From assembly GCA_030159075.1 (NCBI GenBank), contig BROG01001161.1, positions 48,806-112,805 on the forward strand: 64,000 nt of DNA, read 5' to 3'. Each line of letters opens with the position of its first letter. The first letter of the stretch is position 1. This document shows positions 14,156-24,437 of this stretch, piece by piece. Source of the DNA: Atrina japonica (lineage: Eukaryota > Mollusca > Bivalvia > Pterioida > Pinnidae). The translations under genes were made by a program, and so were the position numbers. A model generated the notes under the pieces. The model was given only the letters and a program-made list of their open reading frames with translations, had not been told where the DNA came from and searched no databases.

Positions 14156-15118
14156 CTAGGACATATTGATATGTGCTTTTGACTTCTGGTCTTGCACATC
14201 ATTTGTCCACATTTCGCGTAATACTGACATTGGACCTCGAACGGTTCTCCAATAGAGAAGTTCAAAAGGAGAAAAAGTGGTACTTTCTTGCGGAACTTCG
14301 CGATACGCAAAAAGCAATGGCGCGATGTACCGATCCCAGTCGTTCGGTCGTTCAATCGCCATGCGACGAAGCATGCGTTTTAGGGTACCGTTAAACTTTT
14401 CGACAAGACCGTTACATTCCGGGTGATATGGTGTAGTATTCAATTGACTAATCGACAATAAACGGCCTACTTCTTTCATGAGTCGCGATGTAAATTGTGT
14501 ACCCATATCCGATAAAACCTCTTTCGGAATACCGACTCTAGTAAACATTTCAAGCAACGCTTCAGCCACCGTTTCCGTGTCAATATTTTTAAGCGCGACC
14601 GCTTCCGGATATCGCGTGCTGTAGTCAACTAGAACTAAAATATACCGATTACCACGTTCGGTAACAGGATGAATCGGACCGACGATATCAACGGCTACAC
14701 GTTCAAATGGTATGTCTATTAAAGGCATAGAACCAAGGGGTACGTTTGTCACTTTCCCTTTTGCTAAAGTACGCTGACAAACGTCACATGACTGACAAAA
14801 TCGCACGACATCGCCCTGTACGCCAGGCCAATAAAAATTCGACAACACCCGATCTGTTGTTTTCTTAATGCCAAGGTGTCCAGATAACACACTGTCATGG
14901 GCAAGTTTTAAAATGGTAGTCCTATGTTTTGTGGGTACAACAAATTGTTTAAAAATTTTGTTCTTACTTACCGTTGGAGACTGGAATAAACGATATAATA
15001 TACCGCTTTCAACAATGAACCAAGATACATTTTGCTTCCCTGAAAATATTTTCTTACCTGATTTCGCATTATTCCTGTAAGCGTCAAGTGAAACGTCCTG
15101 AATTTGGTCATTGCGCAT
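14156..15118 (-). pseudogene. integrase of the GMR1-like pol, located upstream of reverse transcriptase
   Basis: About 320 residues. The zinc-binding region has H74, H81 and Cys at 108/111/114 (FCQSCDVC). The core has D144 (VAVDIVGP), D204 (SDMGTQFTS) and E240 (CNGLVEKFNG), a D-x35-E spacing typical of retroelement integrases. DMGTQF replaces the commoner DxGxQF variants and keeps the Asp. It inserts the cDNA into the genome. The frame ends at a stop near 14156 while homologous sequence continues in another frame from about 14175 (VKSTYQYVLDL), showing a frameshift at an AAAA run. Its position 5' of reverse transcriptase is the key family character. Confidence 0.93.
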
Positions 15119-15329
15119 ACTAATTATGGGCTGATATATCAGTGTCAGGAATTAAAGGTACCTCCAACCTTTCACATTCATCTTGTTCCTGTTTAGTTTT
15201 ACTTCTAGTTTGTATAGCCATGACTTCTGTTGTTTCCTCATAACTTACTTTTTGATCATTTACTTGTATGCAATGTTGCTTCCACTTTGGTTCAGGATTA
15301 GCTGGATCTCTGGCATTCTCAATATTTAC
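15119..15329 (-). pseudogene. protease-integrase linker, frame-broken
   Basis: The reverse strand reads IENARDPANPEPKWKQ and a charged tail (AIQTRSKTKQEQDE), a linker between protease and integrase. It lies in a different frame from protease (shift near 15330-15370) and ends in a stop one base out of phase with the integrase frame (near 15125). Both slips are single-base. Confidence 0.7.
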
Positions 15330-16331
15330 CTACAATAAGCTCATAGACAGGGTTTGTCCATGCATAAAGCTTTTAACATTGCCTGTAAAATATGGAGTAT
15401 CAATAACAATACTCGCCTCTGGAACTTTGCGAACTGTTCCGTCTATAAGAACACACTCAAGAGTTTTTCCTGTTAACTGATCTGGTCTAACAAGATCACG
15501 TTTCACTACCACTCCACTACACCCACTATCTCTTAAAACTTGCACAAGTGTGGCACCTACATAACCATTAGTGACAGGAATTTTGTGACAAACTTGACAC
15601 GCGCCTCCGATGACTGGTAACATGTGACCACAGTGTAAAGTTACTTGGTTATTCTGCACGCAACATTCACGGAGACAATTTGACAACACGCAAAGCGAAC
15701 CGAAATTATTTCCGTTAGCGTTACCGGAAGTAGAGTGAGCAACATTTTTGTTAACATTTTGCGAAACACTGGGAGCTGGTCGATTAGCAGTTATACTCTC
15801 GCGGTTGAAATCGGAAACATTCTTTTCAGACCGACCGTCGTAACCATTACTGAGTAGAGCAGCAGCTCTATAACCTGCCTGTTGTCGCACCCTATAAAAA
15901 CAGTCCCTCGCAATATGTCCATTACGACCACACTCATAGCATTTTCGATCAGCTCGATTCCCGTTATCACGTTGTGCGTTAGTTTGCGTATTACCACGTT
16001 GTATATTTTGCGTACGTAGCTGCGGATGATTACGCTGTATGTTTTGCAAACGAGGATATGATCTATCTGTGCTCAAATTTAAAGTAGAGCAATGCGGGCT
16101 AAGCTCTTTTGTAAATGATGAGAAACCGTGCGCTTCTATAAATTGGTCAGCAAGTAGTGTCATTTCATTTACGTTCTTAGGATGACGTTCTTTGATAAAC
16201 ATCGCGAGCGTTTTGCTACTACTGACAATGAATTGTTCGCGCAATAATAAATCTTTCAGTCCTTCGAACGTTTGTGGTGCACTAGCGAGTTGCATCCATC
16301 GAGATAGATAATTTGTCAAGACGTGAAACAA
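15330..16331 (-). pseudogene. gag C-terminal half (SCAN-like capsid, zinc knuckle) and protease
   Basis: About 333 residues. Residues about 15-72 carry a capsid C-terminal segment resembling the vertebrate SCAN domain (LKDLLLREQFI, then MFIKERHPKNVNEMTLLAD). A CCHC zinc knuckle, CYECGRNGHIARDC, follows near residue 131 and binds genomic RNA. A second Cys/His-rich stretch (CLRECC, LHCGHMLP, ACQVCHK) comes before the protease, whose active site is LRDSGCSGVVV near residue 268 (aspartic protease, DSG form). Capsid upstream continues in another frame, so this frame's first codon is not the gag start. Confidence 0.9.
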
Positions 16332-16660
16332 ATTGCGACGGATTTTCGCCGGTTTCCGGTTTGCTATTACGAAATTTATCGTGAAATCCTTCTTCGGTTA
16401 GTTGAAATCGACGAAGCAAAGCTAGTTTTAAATGTATCGTAATCAAGCGCATCTTCGGGTGACAGGCGTGAATAAACTTGCAGGGCTGTACCTGTGAGCA
16501 GAGCACTAAGATTGATACACCAATTTTGTTTTTCCCAGGCTGCATTTTCAGCAAACCTTTCAAACCGTTGTAAATAAGCATCAATGCAATCTTTACTACT
16601 GTCAAATAAGGGAAGTTTGGGCAGCTTAGCATACTTAGCACCATTACCAGTGGGTGTGAG
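16282..16660 (-). pseudogene. gag capsid middle part, frame-shifted
   Basis: Capsid sequence survives in two alternating frames here. One frame reads KLPLFDSSKDCIDAYLQRFE-type sequence and WCINLSALLTGTALQVYSRL. The other reads FHDKFRNSKPETGENPSQFV. The switch between them and the further switch into the 15330-16331 frame are single-base slips. Capsid forms the particle shell. The N-terminal part is at 16644-16910. Confidence 0.75.
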
Positions 16661-16910
16661 AAATTGACTCGTGCTTTGAAATTGATTCGTTCCAATTACA
16701 TTTTATTTTCTCTAACTCTAACTCATACTCTCTTTCTTCCCGTCTAGCATCTCTCTCAGCTGCACGTTCCTCTCTATCTACACGTTCACGCTCAGACTGC
16801 TGGATTTCTTTTTTCTGTTGCATTACAAACTCTAATAGTTTATCACCAGTGAGACCAAGTCTTTCACCAATTTCAGTGATTTTTTCTAACTCCATATTTG
16901 TTATTTCCAA
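16644..16910 (-). pseudogene. gag N-terminus with coiled coil
   Basis: Starts with Met at 16910, 39 bases inside the primer-binding site, a plausible gag start. MELEKITEIGERLGLTGDKL is followed by a highly charged Glu/Arg-rich helix (about residues 30-75) predicted as a coiled coil, a layout I recognise from GMR1-like gag proteins of invertebrates. The frame is lost near 16690. Confidence 0.85.
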
Positions 16911-16948
16911 TATTCACAGAAGGGTTAAATAATACTAATTCCAGAATG

Positions 16949-16966
16949 ATCCCGGACGAGCCCCCA
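16949..16966 (-). promoter_or_regulatory. primer-binding site for tRNA-Pro
   Basis: On the element strand this 18-mer reads TGGGGGCTCGTCCGGGAT, which is the well-known proline-tRNA primer-binding site sequence also used by gammaretroviruses. It lies two bases inside the 5' LTR. Confidence 0.93.
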
Positions 16967-16968
16967 AA

Positions 16969-18070
16969 TGTCACAATGTTCGTTATTCTGGACAGCCCTT
17001 TGTGAACATTTAGAGAAAAACAAATTAAGTTAGACAAGTAACAAATATATTTATTTACAAATATACATAAATCAAACAATTATTATAATGCATTCTCCTC
17101 AGACACTCACTTTCAATCCAACAAATAACAAATACACTGTAACAAAGTTTAAAGTTCAATTGTTCCACAAAGTAGTTACAACAATTACTGCATATCACAC
17201 GGTTTTGTAATAGTCGTTTTGGCGATTCCCAGCTTCCATACACATGTATTTGAAAAGTCACGCACAATATAAATTCTGGATTCATACGACGCCATAAACA
17301 CTGACATCAAAATATGTATCGTACACATCACTTGTAGTACACACACGTGTAGATATTGTCATCTCTATATCAAGTTTACAGGTAATGCATATGTCACCGG
17401 CCACCTGTGAAATAATTTGAAAACGACCTGAATGTTCTCTCAAAACTGATATGAGTTATATTGACGCACATTCCGATGAACGTAACAAATTACATATAAA
17501 GTACTAAAACCCGTAATTCAAAACACTGCGCCATTACAGAAATATAACAACTCGAAAACAATTTCCAAATAAAAATAAAATTCAACTTACTGCTATTCCA
17601 CATAAACGTATCACACAGCTAAACGTTTCAAAAATGCACACAGCTTTTAGTTTTGTCAAATCATACACTTCAGCTCTTTGGAATTTTCGCACCCAGCAAA
17701 ATTGTCTTTTCTTCTCTATACATCTTTTAAACTGCACACCGGCACATCCTTACGACACCCAATCTCATTCTTAACTACTCGTTTTATTTCAAATACACAC
17801 ACACATATACCCAAACAAAAAACGAAAAGCACGGGAAATAACAGTGACCACTCAAGCAACAAAAACATTACATAAAACCGGTCAATAACAATACAAGTAC
17901 TCCCGTAATACAAGAAAGTTTCCGAACCTAAACTACATACGAATTATATGGTAAAAGAACAATATTCCGATAGAATGTAAGGAGGACTACATTAGCAATA
18001 ACAAATAACTATGAAACTAAAAAAAATACGAAGGACCGTTATGTCAATAACGTTGCCCCAAATCTTGACA
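16969..18070 (-). repeat. 5' LTR of the GMR1-like element
   Basis: A 1102 bp direct repeat of 11157-12265. It must contain the promoter and polyadenylation signals, but I could not assign a convincing TATA box. Open frames inside it are not homologous to anything I recognise and are mirrored in the other LTR. Confidence 0.96.
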
Positions 18071-18226
18071 AGGATATTACTGACATTGGCAACCTATCTT
18101 GGACGCCATCTTGAATTTCTCAAAACGCTCAAGGGTGACCTAGGTTCATCCAGCAGATTCTGAAATAGGACATACTAAACTACAGAAATCAGTCATAAAA
18201 TAACTTTATATTACATTTCCCGGTTT
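18071..18226 (-). repeat. long inverted repeat, right arm (outer part)
   Basis: Resumes the arm interrupted at 11156. GATTCTGAAATAGGACATAC, ACTAAACTACA and ACATTTCCCGGTTTTATC match the reverse complement of about 8425-8510 in order. Similarity stops after about 18226, which defines the outer edge. Confidence 0.8.
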
Positions 18227-18354
18227 TATCAAAATTGTGTGTTTGGCGATCGGACTATATTTCAAGCATCAAGTCTTTTGAGTTTCGACCGTTTACACAA
18301 CAATTTCTCATCAAAACAGATTAACATCTTTTATATAAATATCCTGTGTATGCA

Positions 18355-18456
18355 AACATGAAAATTTCAGATACAAATATTTAGTGCTAGGTCATGAAGA
18401 ACCTTATTTTGTGAAGGAACACTCGGATTCCAATAACAAGTACACTGATGCATCGG
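18355..18456 (+). repeat. ~100 bp dispersed repeat, copy 1
   Basis: Matches 28940-29040 in the same orientation through TTTAGTGCTAGGTCATGAAG, CTTATTTTGTGAAGGA and CCAATAACAAGTACA. The family is unknown and no terminal repeats were found. Confidence 0.7.
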
Positions 18457-18482
18457 GTGGTCGCCATTTCCGCATTACGATA

Positions 18483-18958
18483 TCATCTTGGAGATAGAAA
18501 CTTTTCCATAATGTATCCGCCTCTTCTGGAGGGAGCGCCCTCACGGAGTTTGAGTATTTCTGGGTCATTCTGTTGGTCAGCAATCAACTGCTTATGACTG
18601 AGAATGTCGGACAACTTATCCACTAGTGGATGAATACCAAGTGAGAAATCATCATCAGGAGGCATGTGCAGAGACACGTCTGCAGTGTGATCATTGGCTT
18701 GGTTGTCATCACATTCGGCAAGGAAAGTGTCACTGAGATCAATGGCACTATAAGTCATGGTTACTGGAACTTCGGAACTGGTCTTTTTGTCATTGCTCTG
18801 GTAACAGCACATTCTGGACACAGGTCACTGTCATCATCTAAACTAACATTAAGTGTGACGGCTTTAAAAACAATCGGATCCGCAACAACTCTGCCATCTG
18901 CTAAATCATTGCCTAGCAGCAAGGAAACACCTTCAACTGGAAAAAGTAGGTCACACAC
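18483..18958 (-). pseudogene. decayed protease C-terminal region and linker of the second element
   Basis: Two overlapping frames read LLFPVEGVSLLLGNDLADGR and NVSLDDDSDLCPECAVTRAM, then DKLSDILSHKQLIADQQND, the retropepsin end and the linker leading into integrase. The frame shift falls near 18800. Homology stops at 18483, where the element is truncated. Confidence 0.75.
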
Positions 18959-18989
18959 CTACAATCACTGGTCTAGTGATTAAATCAGA

Positions 18990-19556
18990 CTAAATAAAAA
19001 TTCTATGGAGGGGAAAATAAATGACGCCTAGCTCCACACCCTGTAATAAAACTGATCCACCAACAAGAGTCTGCTCAGACAGAGGCAACACACCTTCTAA
19101 CAACAAAGTCTGGGCAGCACTAGTATCTCGTAAAATCTGAACAGGTGAAGCGTCACTATACACACCGACTGAAACATATCTCTGAGACAAAAAAGGCTTA
19201 TAATCTGTCATAGAATCATGAAAACTGGACTTACTACAATCATGAACATCAGAAATTTCAGACTGAGACAAAACAGAAGGCTTCCTACTACCCGTAACTG
19301 CAGCACAGACATTTGAATTTGGATTTCGGTCATTCTTTCTCTTGAGTTTCCAACATTTACTAACAATATGACCTTTTTTCTTATAATATGAACAGACAGG
19401 CGATGACCCTACATCACTGAGACCTTCAACATGTCCAGGTTTTAGACTGGGCATAAGACCACCCACGGGAGCTTTCCGCTGTGAATTGGACTGAGAAAGT
19501 GATAATGACTCTGACTGAACATTTTTAGCACTAGTATTTCCAGATGATTTTTGCAA
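18990..19556 (-). pseudogene. gag nucleocapsid and protease N-terminus of the second element
   Basis: The reverse strand encodes a zinc-knuckle relic, CSYYKKKGHIVSKCW, in which the second Cys of CCHC is replaced by Tyr, so the finger is probably dead. The protease start follows, VQILRDTSAAQTLLLEGV, where the active site reads DTS. Downstream LVGGSVLLQGVELGV matches the retropepsin flap region. Confidence 0.8.
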
Positions 19557-19639
19557 AAAACTCTTTTGTGAGTTAGAGCATAGGTATCCGACATAACTGC
19601 CGCCTCATTGAGAGTTTTAATATGTTTATCTTCTAAATG

Positions 19640-20146
19640 AGTTCTCAAATCTTGGTGTACACATAATTTAAATTATTCGACAAGGATGAGTTCGCATACA
19701 TTTTCAAAACCTTTGTTCACACTTTTTGACCATAACCATTGTTTAAATAAATCTTTCTTTTCTCTAGCAAATTCAACATGAGTTTGATTTTCATATTTCT
19801 TATAACTTCTACATTTCTGTCCTTAAGCTTCCGGTACAAGTTCGCAAGTATTTGAAATCGCAGCCTTCACCTTATCATAGGCTGAACTATGACGTAGAGC
19901 CATTGTCGAATAAACCTCTGCCGCTTTACCAATTAACACACTGTGTAACATAGTAGACCAAACAATGCGTAGCCACTGAAGACTTTCTGTGACCTTTTCA
20001 AACTGCTGGAAGTACTTATCAACATATTTTTCCAGTAATTTCGGCACTAAGCGTGTATTTTTTCGCAGCGTCAAATTCTGACGTGACAGGCAATGGCTGT
20101 GATTTAACCTGAACTTCATATTGTAATCTGAATTGCTCCAGCTCAA
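19640..20146 (-). pseudogene. decayed capsid with SCAN-like C-terminus (second element)
   Basis: Capsid blocks survive: KLLEKYVDKYFQQFEKV, SVLIGKAAEVYSTM and KAAISNTCELVPEA at 19823-20146. Then, out of frame, come THVEFAREKKDLFKQW, a CELILVE-stop-FK block and LRTHLEDKHIKTLNEAAVM near 19590-19790. The last part aligns in order with the SCAN-like segment of the first element. An internal stop replaces a Glu-type codon. Confidence 0.75.
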
Positions 20147-20569
20147 ATTGTCTCTTTCTCACGCTATTCTAACTTTTTAAATTCAAGTTCTCTATATTGT
20201 TCACGCTATTTCTGTTCCACGTCTAACCTTTTCATTTCAAATTCTTATCTTTTTACTTCTAAATCATAACCTTCTTCAACTTTAACTTCAGGAAAATCAT
20301 GAGTTTCAAAAATGTCTTCTTGTACTAACTACTTGGCTACTAAAACTTTAATTTCACTCTTTCATAGATGACTTAACTTAAAGCTCAAAATGTAAACCTA
20401 ATGGGATGAACTCATCCTTCCTCAAAGATTAAAATAATTCCCTGTCGGGTGTTTGCAAAAAATATTCTAACTTAAATACCATGTTGATTTCTGCTGGCTT
20501 TAATTTTCAAACAGTAAGCAAATTTACTGAATAATTTAAGTCAAAAAGTGTACATTCTTAAATGATCGA

Positions 20570-20587
20570 ATCCCGGACGAGCCCCCA
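20570..20587 (-). promoter_or_regulatory. primer-binding site for tRNA-Pro (second element)
   Basis: The same 18-mer as at 16949-16966, base for base, four bases from the LTR edge at 20592. Confidence 0.9.
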
Positions 20588-20591
20588 ATTC

Positions 20592-21059
20592 TGTTATGAG
20601 GTCAGAATTGCCTTAAAATATGCCAGCAAAAATCAAGAACACAGTAAAGTAAATTTATAAGTTTTATTAACAATAACAAAATAAAGGCTTAACCTATTTG
20701 ACAGTTTACAGTAATTAAAATCACAACTCAGAGTTCAATTCCAGATCCACACGAATACACAATAAATTTCAGTCCGAATGTAATATTAAAAGGACCCACT
20801 TAAATACACAAAAGATTCCTATTTGTATGTAATAGTGATGTGCATTAATCTGACAAAAATCCCAATATATAAAAAATATGGTCTGCTCTCCTTGGTCTCA
20901 AAAATAGTATCAGCTGTTCTAAACTTGTTTTAAACTTCACTTGGTATATACTTGTTCTGCCTGAAGACCTGATCATCTCTCTCTCGTCTCTCAATCTCTC
21001 CTCTCTCTCTCTCTCTCTCTCTCCTCTCGTCCTCTCTCTCTCTCTCTCACTCGTCACCT

Positions 21060-21112
<53 letters not shown>

Positions 21113-21114
21113 CG

Positions 21115-21167
<53 letters not shown>

Positions 21168-21170
21168 CAC
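20592..21170 (-). repeat. 5' LTR of the second GMR1-like element (far end uncertain)
   Basis: Begins TGTTATGAGGTCAGAATTGCC on the plus strand next to the primer-binding site. No second LTR copy is in the window, so the outer end is uncertain. The CT microsatellite at 20975-21160 appears to lie inside or at its edge. Confidence 0.55.
20975..21170. repeat. (CT)n-rich microsatellite
   Basis: Imperfect CT tract with CCTCTC and GTCTC interruptions, ending in a short TA run. Confidence 0.95.
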
Positions 21171-22063
<893 letters not shown>

Positions 22064-22433
22064 ACGTGATCAGATAATGGAGACAACGTGGAAATTTTCC
22101 ATGGTATGTTTTCCAGCATGATTGGTGCTCCTATAAATTGCTCATAACGCATCCTCATCCACTTACACAATTTAATGTTTCGGTATTAGATCCGAAAAGG
22201 AAACCACACTTAAGAGGCGATATGAATTATGTTATCATTTATCTATTATTATCAAAATAAAAACATTTAAAATAAATACCAAAAGCACATCATCTATAGA
22301 TATATACATGTATAACATAAAAATAATACTAAGGTATGCCATTGCAAAAACAAATGTTAATGACGATTGATTTGTAAATATGATCAGTATTTAGAATAAA
22401 AGTATTCTATATCTTTCAATTCTGTTCTTTCAG

Positions 22434-22549
22434 GGTATTGTCCGATCTATAATCGTTATGCTCGACAGATTGATTGCAGACCCTTGTAAAATCAGCAAGT
22501 ATTGGGGATTGTCCGACGACATTAATAAAATCATATCAAGGAGTTATAT
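22434..22549 (+). CDS. cysteine-rich ectodomain exon
   Basis: Bounded by a strong acceptor (CTGTTCTTTCAG) and donor (ATAT|GTAAGT). In the phase carried over from 6273 it reads GYCPIYNRYARQIDCRP and meets a stop after a CCC run. In the next frame it reads PCKISKYWGLSDDINKIISRSY, which joins the next exons in phase. The protein therefore looks continuous if the three-C run were two. This could be an assembly indel, a real frameshift, or evidence that the 6075 exon is not the direct partner. The spacing of Cys residues (CP..Y....DC.PC) is reminiscent of a TNF-receptor-type module, which is a weak inference. Confidence 0.6.
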
Positions 22550-23270
22550 GTAAGTTATATTAGAACGGAATGTCAATCACACAGTGATTTGTTAATTACA
22601 ATTAGCAGGAATAGTATGGTTGTAATTAATGAAAATTCCTAAACATAACGCAAAATCCAATAATAGTGTCAGATATGTAATGGCGGCCAATTTTCATATT
22701 AGTTATACAGTAATTTCTGTTTCTATACTCGAAATTAAAGTTCACCGATGAAATGAAAAGTCACATTTACTTAGAAGAGATGTATTTGTAATTGAAGTAT
22801 TATATACTTAGTAATTCAGTATTTTTTTTTTATTGTGGTGTATATGATATGACTGTTACCACCTAACATACTTATGTTGACAAAAGCTGAAGGTAAATAT
22901 AATATGATATTCACATCTGCAAAACCCATTTACAAATGAACATGGCAACAACTACTGGGCTGGTAGTCTTCAAATGTCCTCAGTTCTCAAACTGCACTTA
23001 CCTTTCATGATTTTGAGGAGGAAACATATAAACTAATTCTGCAACTTGCCTTATCTGTTATTGATGGTATACTCTTGATGGAAAGTATTGATCATGTGAG
23101 AAAAACTTCAGAAATATAAACAAATGTTTGAGTATATACTGGAATTTTGAAAACCATACATAGTATTTGTCCAGTTTGTATAGGAGTATCATAAATACAA
23201 CATATTTTATGTTAATGACGAAACATAACAAGAACCTATTGTATCCGTATTCTCTTACGATATCTCCCAC
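22550..23270. other. intron, nothing recognised
   Basis: AT-rich sequence without exon signatures on either strand. Confidence 0.4.
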
Positions 23271-23659
23271 GTCATCGTATAGAGTATAAACCCTTTTGAC
23301 TCCCCAAAATATTATTTCTTTCAGCTTGTAGGAAATAGATGATTAAGGGGTGGGTATTTCAACCAATTTTGATAGTATTTAAACATTTGCTTTTGGCAGT
23401 AGATGTGGGTTATAATAAAATAAACATGTAGAGGTTGATATGACATCCCTCATCAATCTGTATACATTACTCAAACAATTTTGTCATGACAGATAGGTAT
23501 ATGTATGGTTTCTGGATGGATATATTGACCATTATAAATATATTTAAACATTTTCAGATAGCAGGAGTGCTGATAACTCTTAGGAACTTCTATATTTCAT
23601 TAATTCCATCCACAATTTACGAGATATTGAATTGCAGTTGGTAGGGGTGTGGAGATGGC

Positions 23660-23766
23660 AACTAGGATCAAAGGACCCGACCCCTAAGCCATTTATAATC
23701 ATGTTTTGTCCACACTTGACATGACAAACATGGTTTATAAACTGCTTAGGGGTCGGGTCCTTGACC
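23660..23766. repeat. long hairpin (arms ~43 bp)
   Basis: TCAAAGGACCCGACCCCTAAG at the left pairs with CTTAGGGGTCGGGTCCTTGA at the right. Pairing continues inward through TTTATAA and CATG..TTTGTC with few mismatches and a loop of about 7-10 bases around CACACTTGAC. It could be the core of a foldback MITE. A small-RNA precursor is possible but unsupported. Confidence 0.85.
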
Positions 23767-24209
23767 ACTTTAGAAATAGCTTAACAATATATATTAGGGT
23801 GGATATCACCCCTGGATATTTCTTTATGTTTTGCTTGATGTGTTTTGATCATGTAAGAAATATTTTACATTCTTTAGATTTTTTAAGTTTTGTGTAATTT
23901 TGAAAAATAATTTCAAGTTCATGATGCACGATCAAAGCGCTGAATTCACCACTAGATATTAGTGTTTAACATAAAAATGGAAACCTAAGTAAATTCTGAA
24001 CAGTAGTTACGAGAATTTACTAGACAGACAAAGTACTGGCAAAAGAAGAAGAAATATTTAGCAAACACAAAAAATTGAGCAAAACGTTTTTATTGGGAGA
24101 AATATTCATGAATTTCCTATTTAGATTTAGTCAGATGAAGAAGGTTTTACAGATAACTTTGTAGTCAATTTTTTTAAAACTTCTTTATACACTTTTTTAT
24201 TTTCAACAG

Positions 24210-24237
24210 ACAATGGCTGTTTCCAAATGCCATTTGC
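24210..24237 (+). CDS. candidate 28-nt micro-exon
   Basis: Flanked by a good acceptor (TTATTTTCAACAG) and a perfect donor (GTAAGT). Joined to the 22434 exon it reads IQWLFPNAIC. Its length is not a multiple of three, so inclusion moves the next exon into the frame PCHGQGTILGCTEVSSC, ending at a stop at 24786-24788 before the transmembrane exon. Skipping gives the open transmembrane frame. It could be an alternatively used exon making a secreted form, or part of the constitutive protein with a slip in the next exon. Confidence 0.5.
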
Positions 24238-24418
24238 GTAAGTACTGCATTCAGATCAGAAATTAAACTATATAATAATACTTTATTTTGTATCGTTATT
24301 TCGTTTTACATATACTTAAGATTTGATGAAAAGGTACAATATCTAACCATATACGACCTTTGAGTTTATATTCAAACGTGATCTGACGATGACACATTGC
24401 GGAAATAATTGACGTTGT

Positions 24419-24437
24419 GTTTTTTTTTTTTTTTTTT
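24419..24437. repeat. poly-T tract
   Basis: About 19 consecutive T residues in an intron. Confidence 0.9.

Larger units (their letters stand above)
11157..18070 (-). mobile_element. full-length GMR1-like (Ty3/gypsy order) LTR retrotransposon
   Basis: A 6.9 kb element reading right to left. LTRs lie at 16969-18070 (5') and 11157-12265 (3'), both TG...CA, flanked by AGGAT at 11152-11156 and 18071-18075. A proline-tRNA primer-binding site (16949-16966) and a G-rich polypurine tract (12266-12281) sit in the expected places. Domain order is gag, protease, integrase, reverse transcriptase, RNase H. Integrase precedes reverse transcriptase, the diagnostic order of the GMR1-like branch, whereas other Ty3/gypsy elements have integrase last. 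LTRs are about 99% identical by eye, so insertion is recent. The coding frame is broken about seven times, so as assembled it is non-autonomous. Confidence 0.93.
18480..21170 (-). mobile_element. truncated second GMR1-like LTR retrotransposon
   Basis: It reads right to left: one LTR starting at 20592, a tRNA-Pro primer-binding site at 20570-20587, decayed gag, and protease ending near 18483. Integrase, reverse transcriptase and the 3' LTR are absent, so it was truncated just after the protease-integrase linker. Stops and frameshifts are frequent, so it is older than its neighbour. Its sequence differs strongly from the first element, making it another subfamily. The right LTR boundary was not resolved and lies at or beyond the CT-rich tract. 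Confidence 0.8.

Noticed and set aside
17716..17913. Minus-strand open frame in the LTR (FLLLEWSLLFPVLFVF)
   Set aside because: Lies within the LTR and is mirrored in the other copy. Hydrophobicity comes from T-rich sequence. No homologue recognised.
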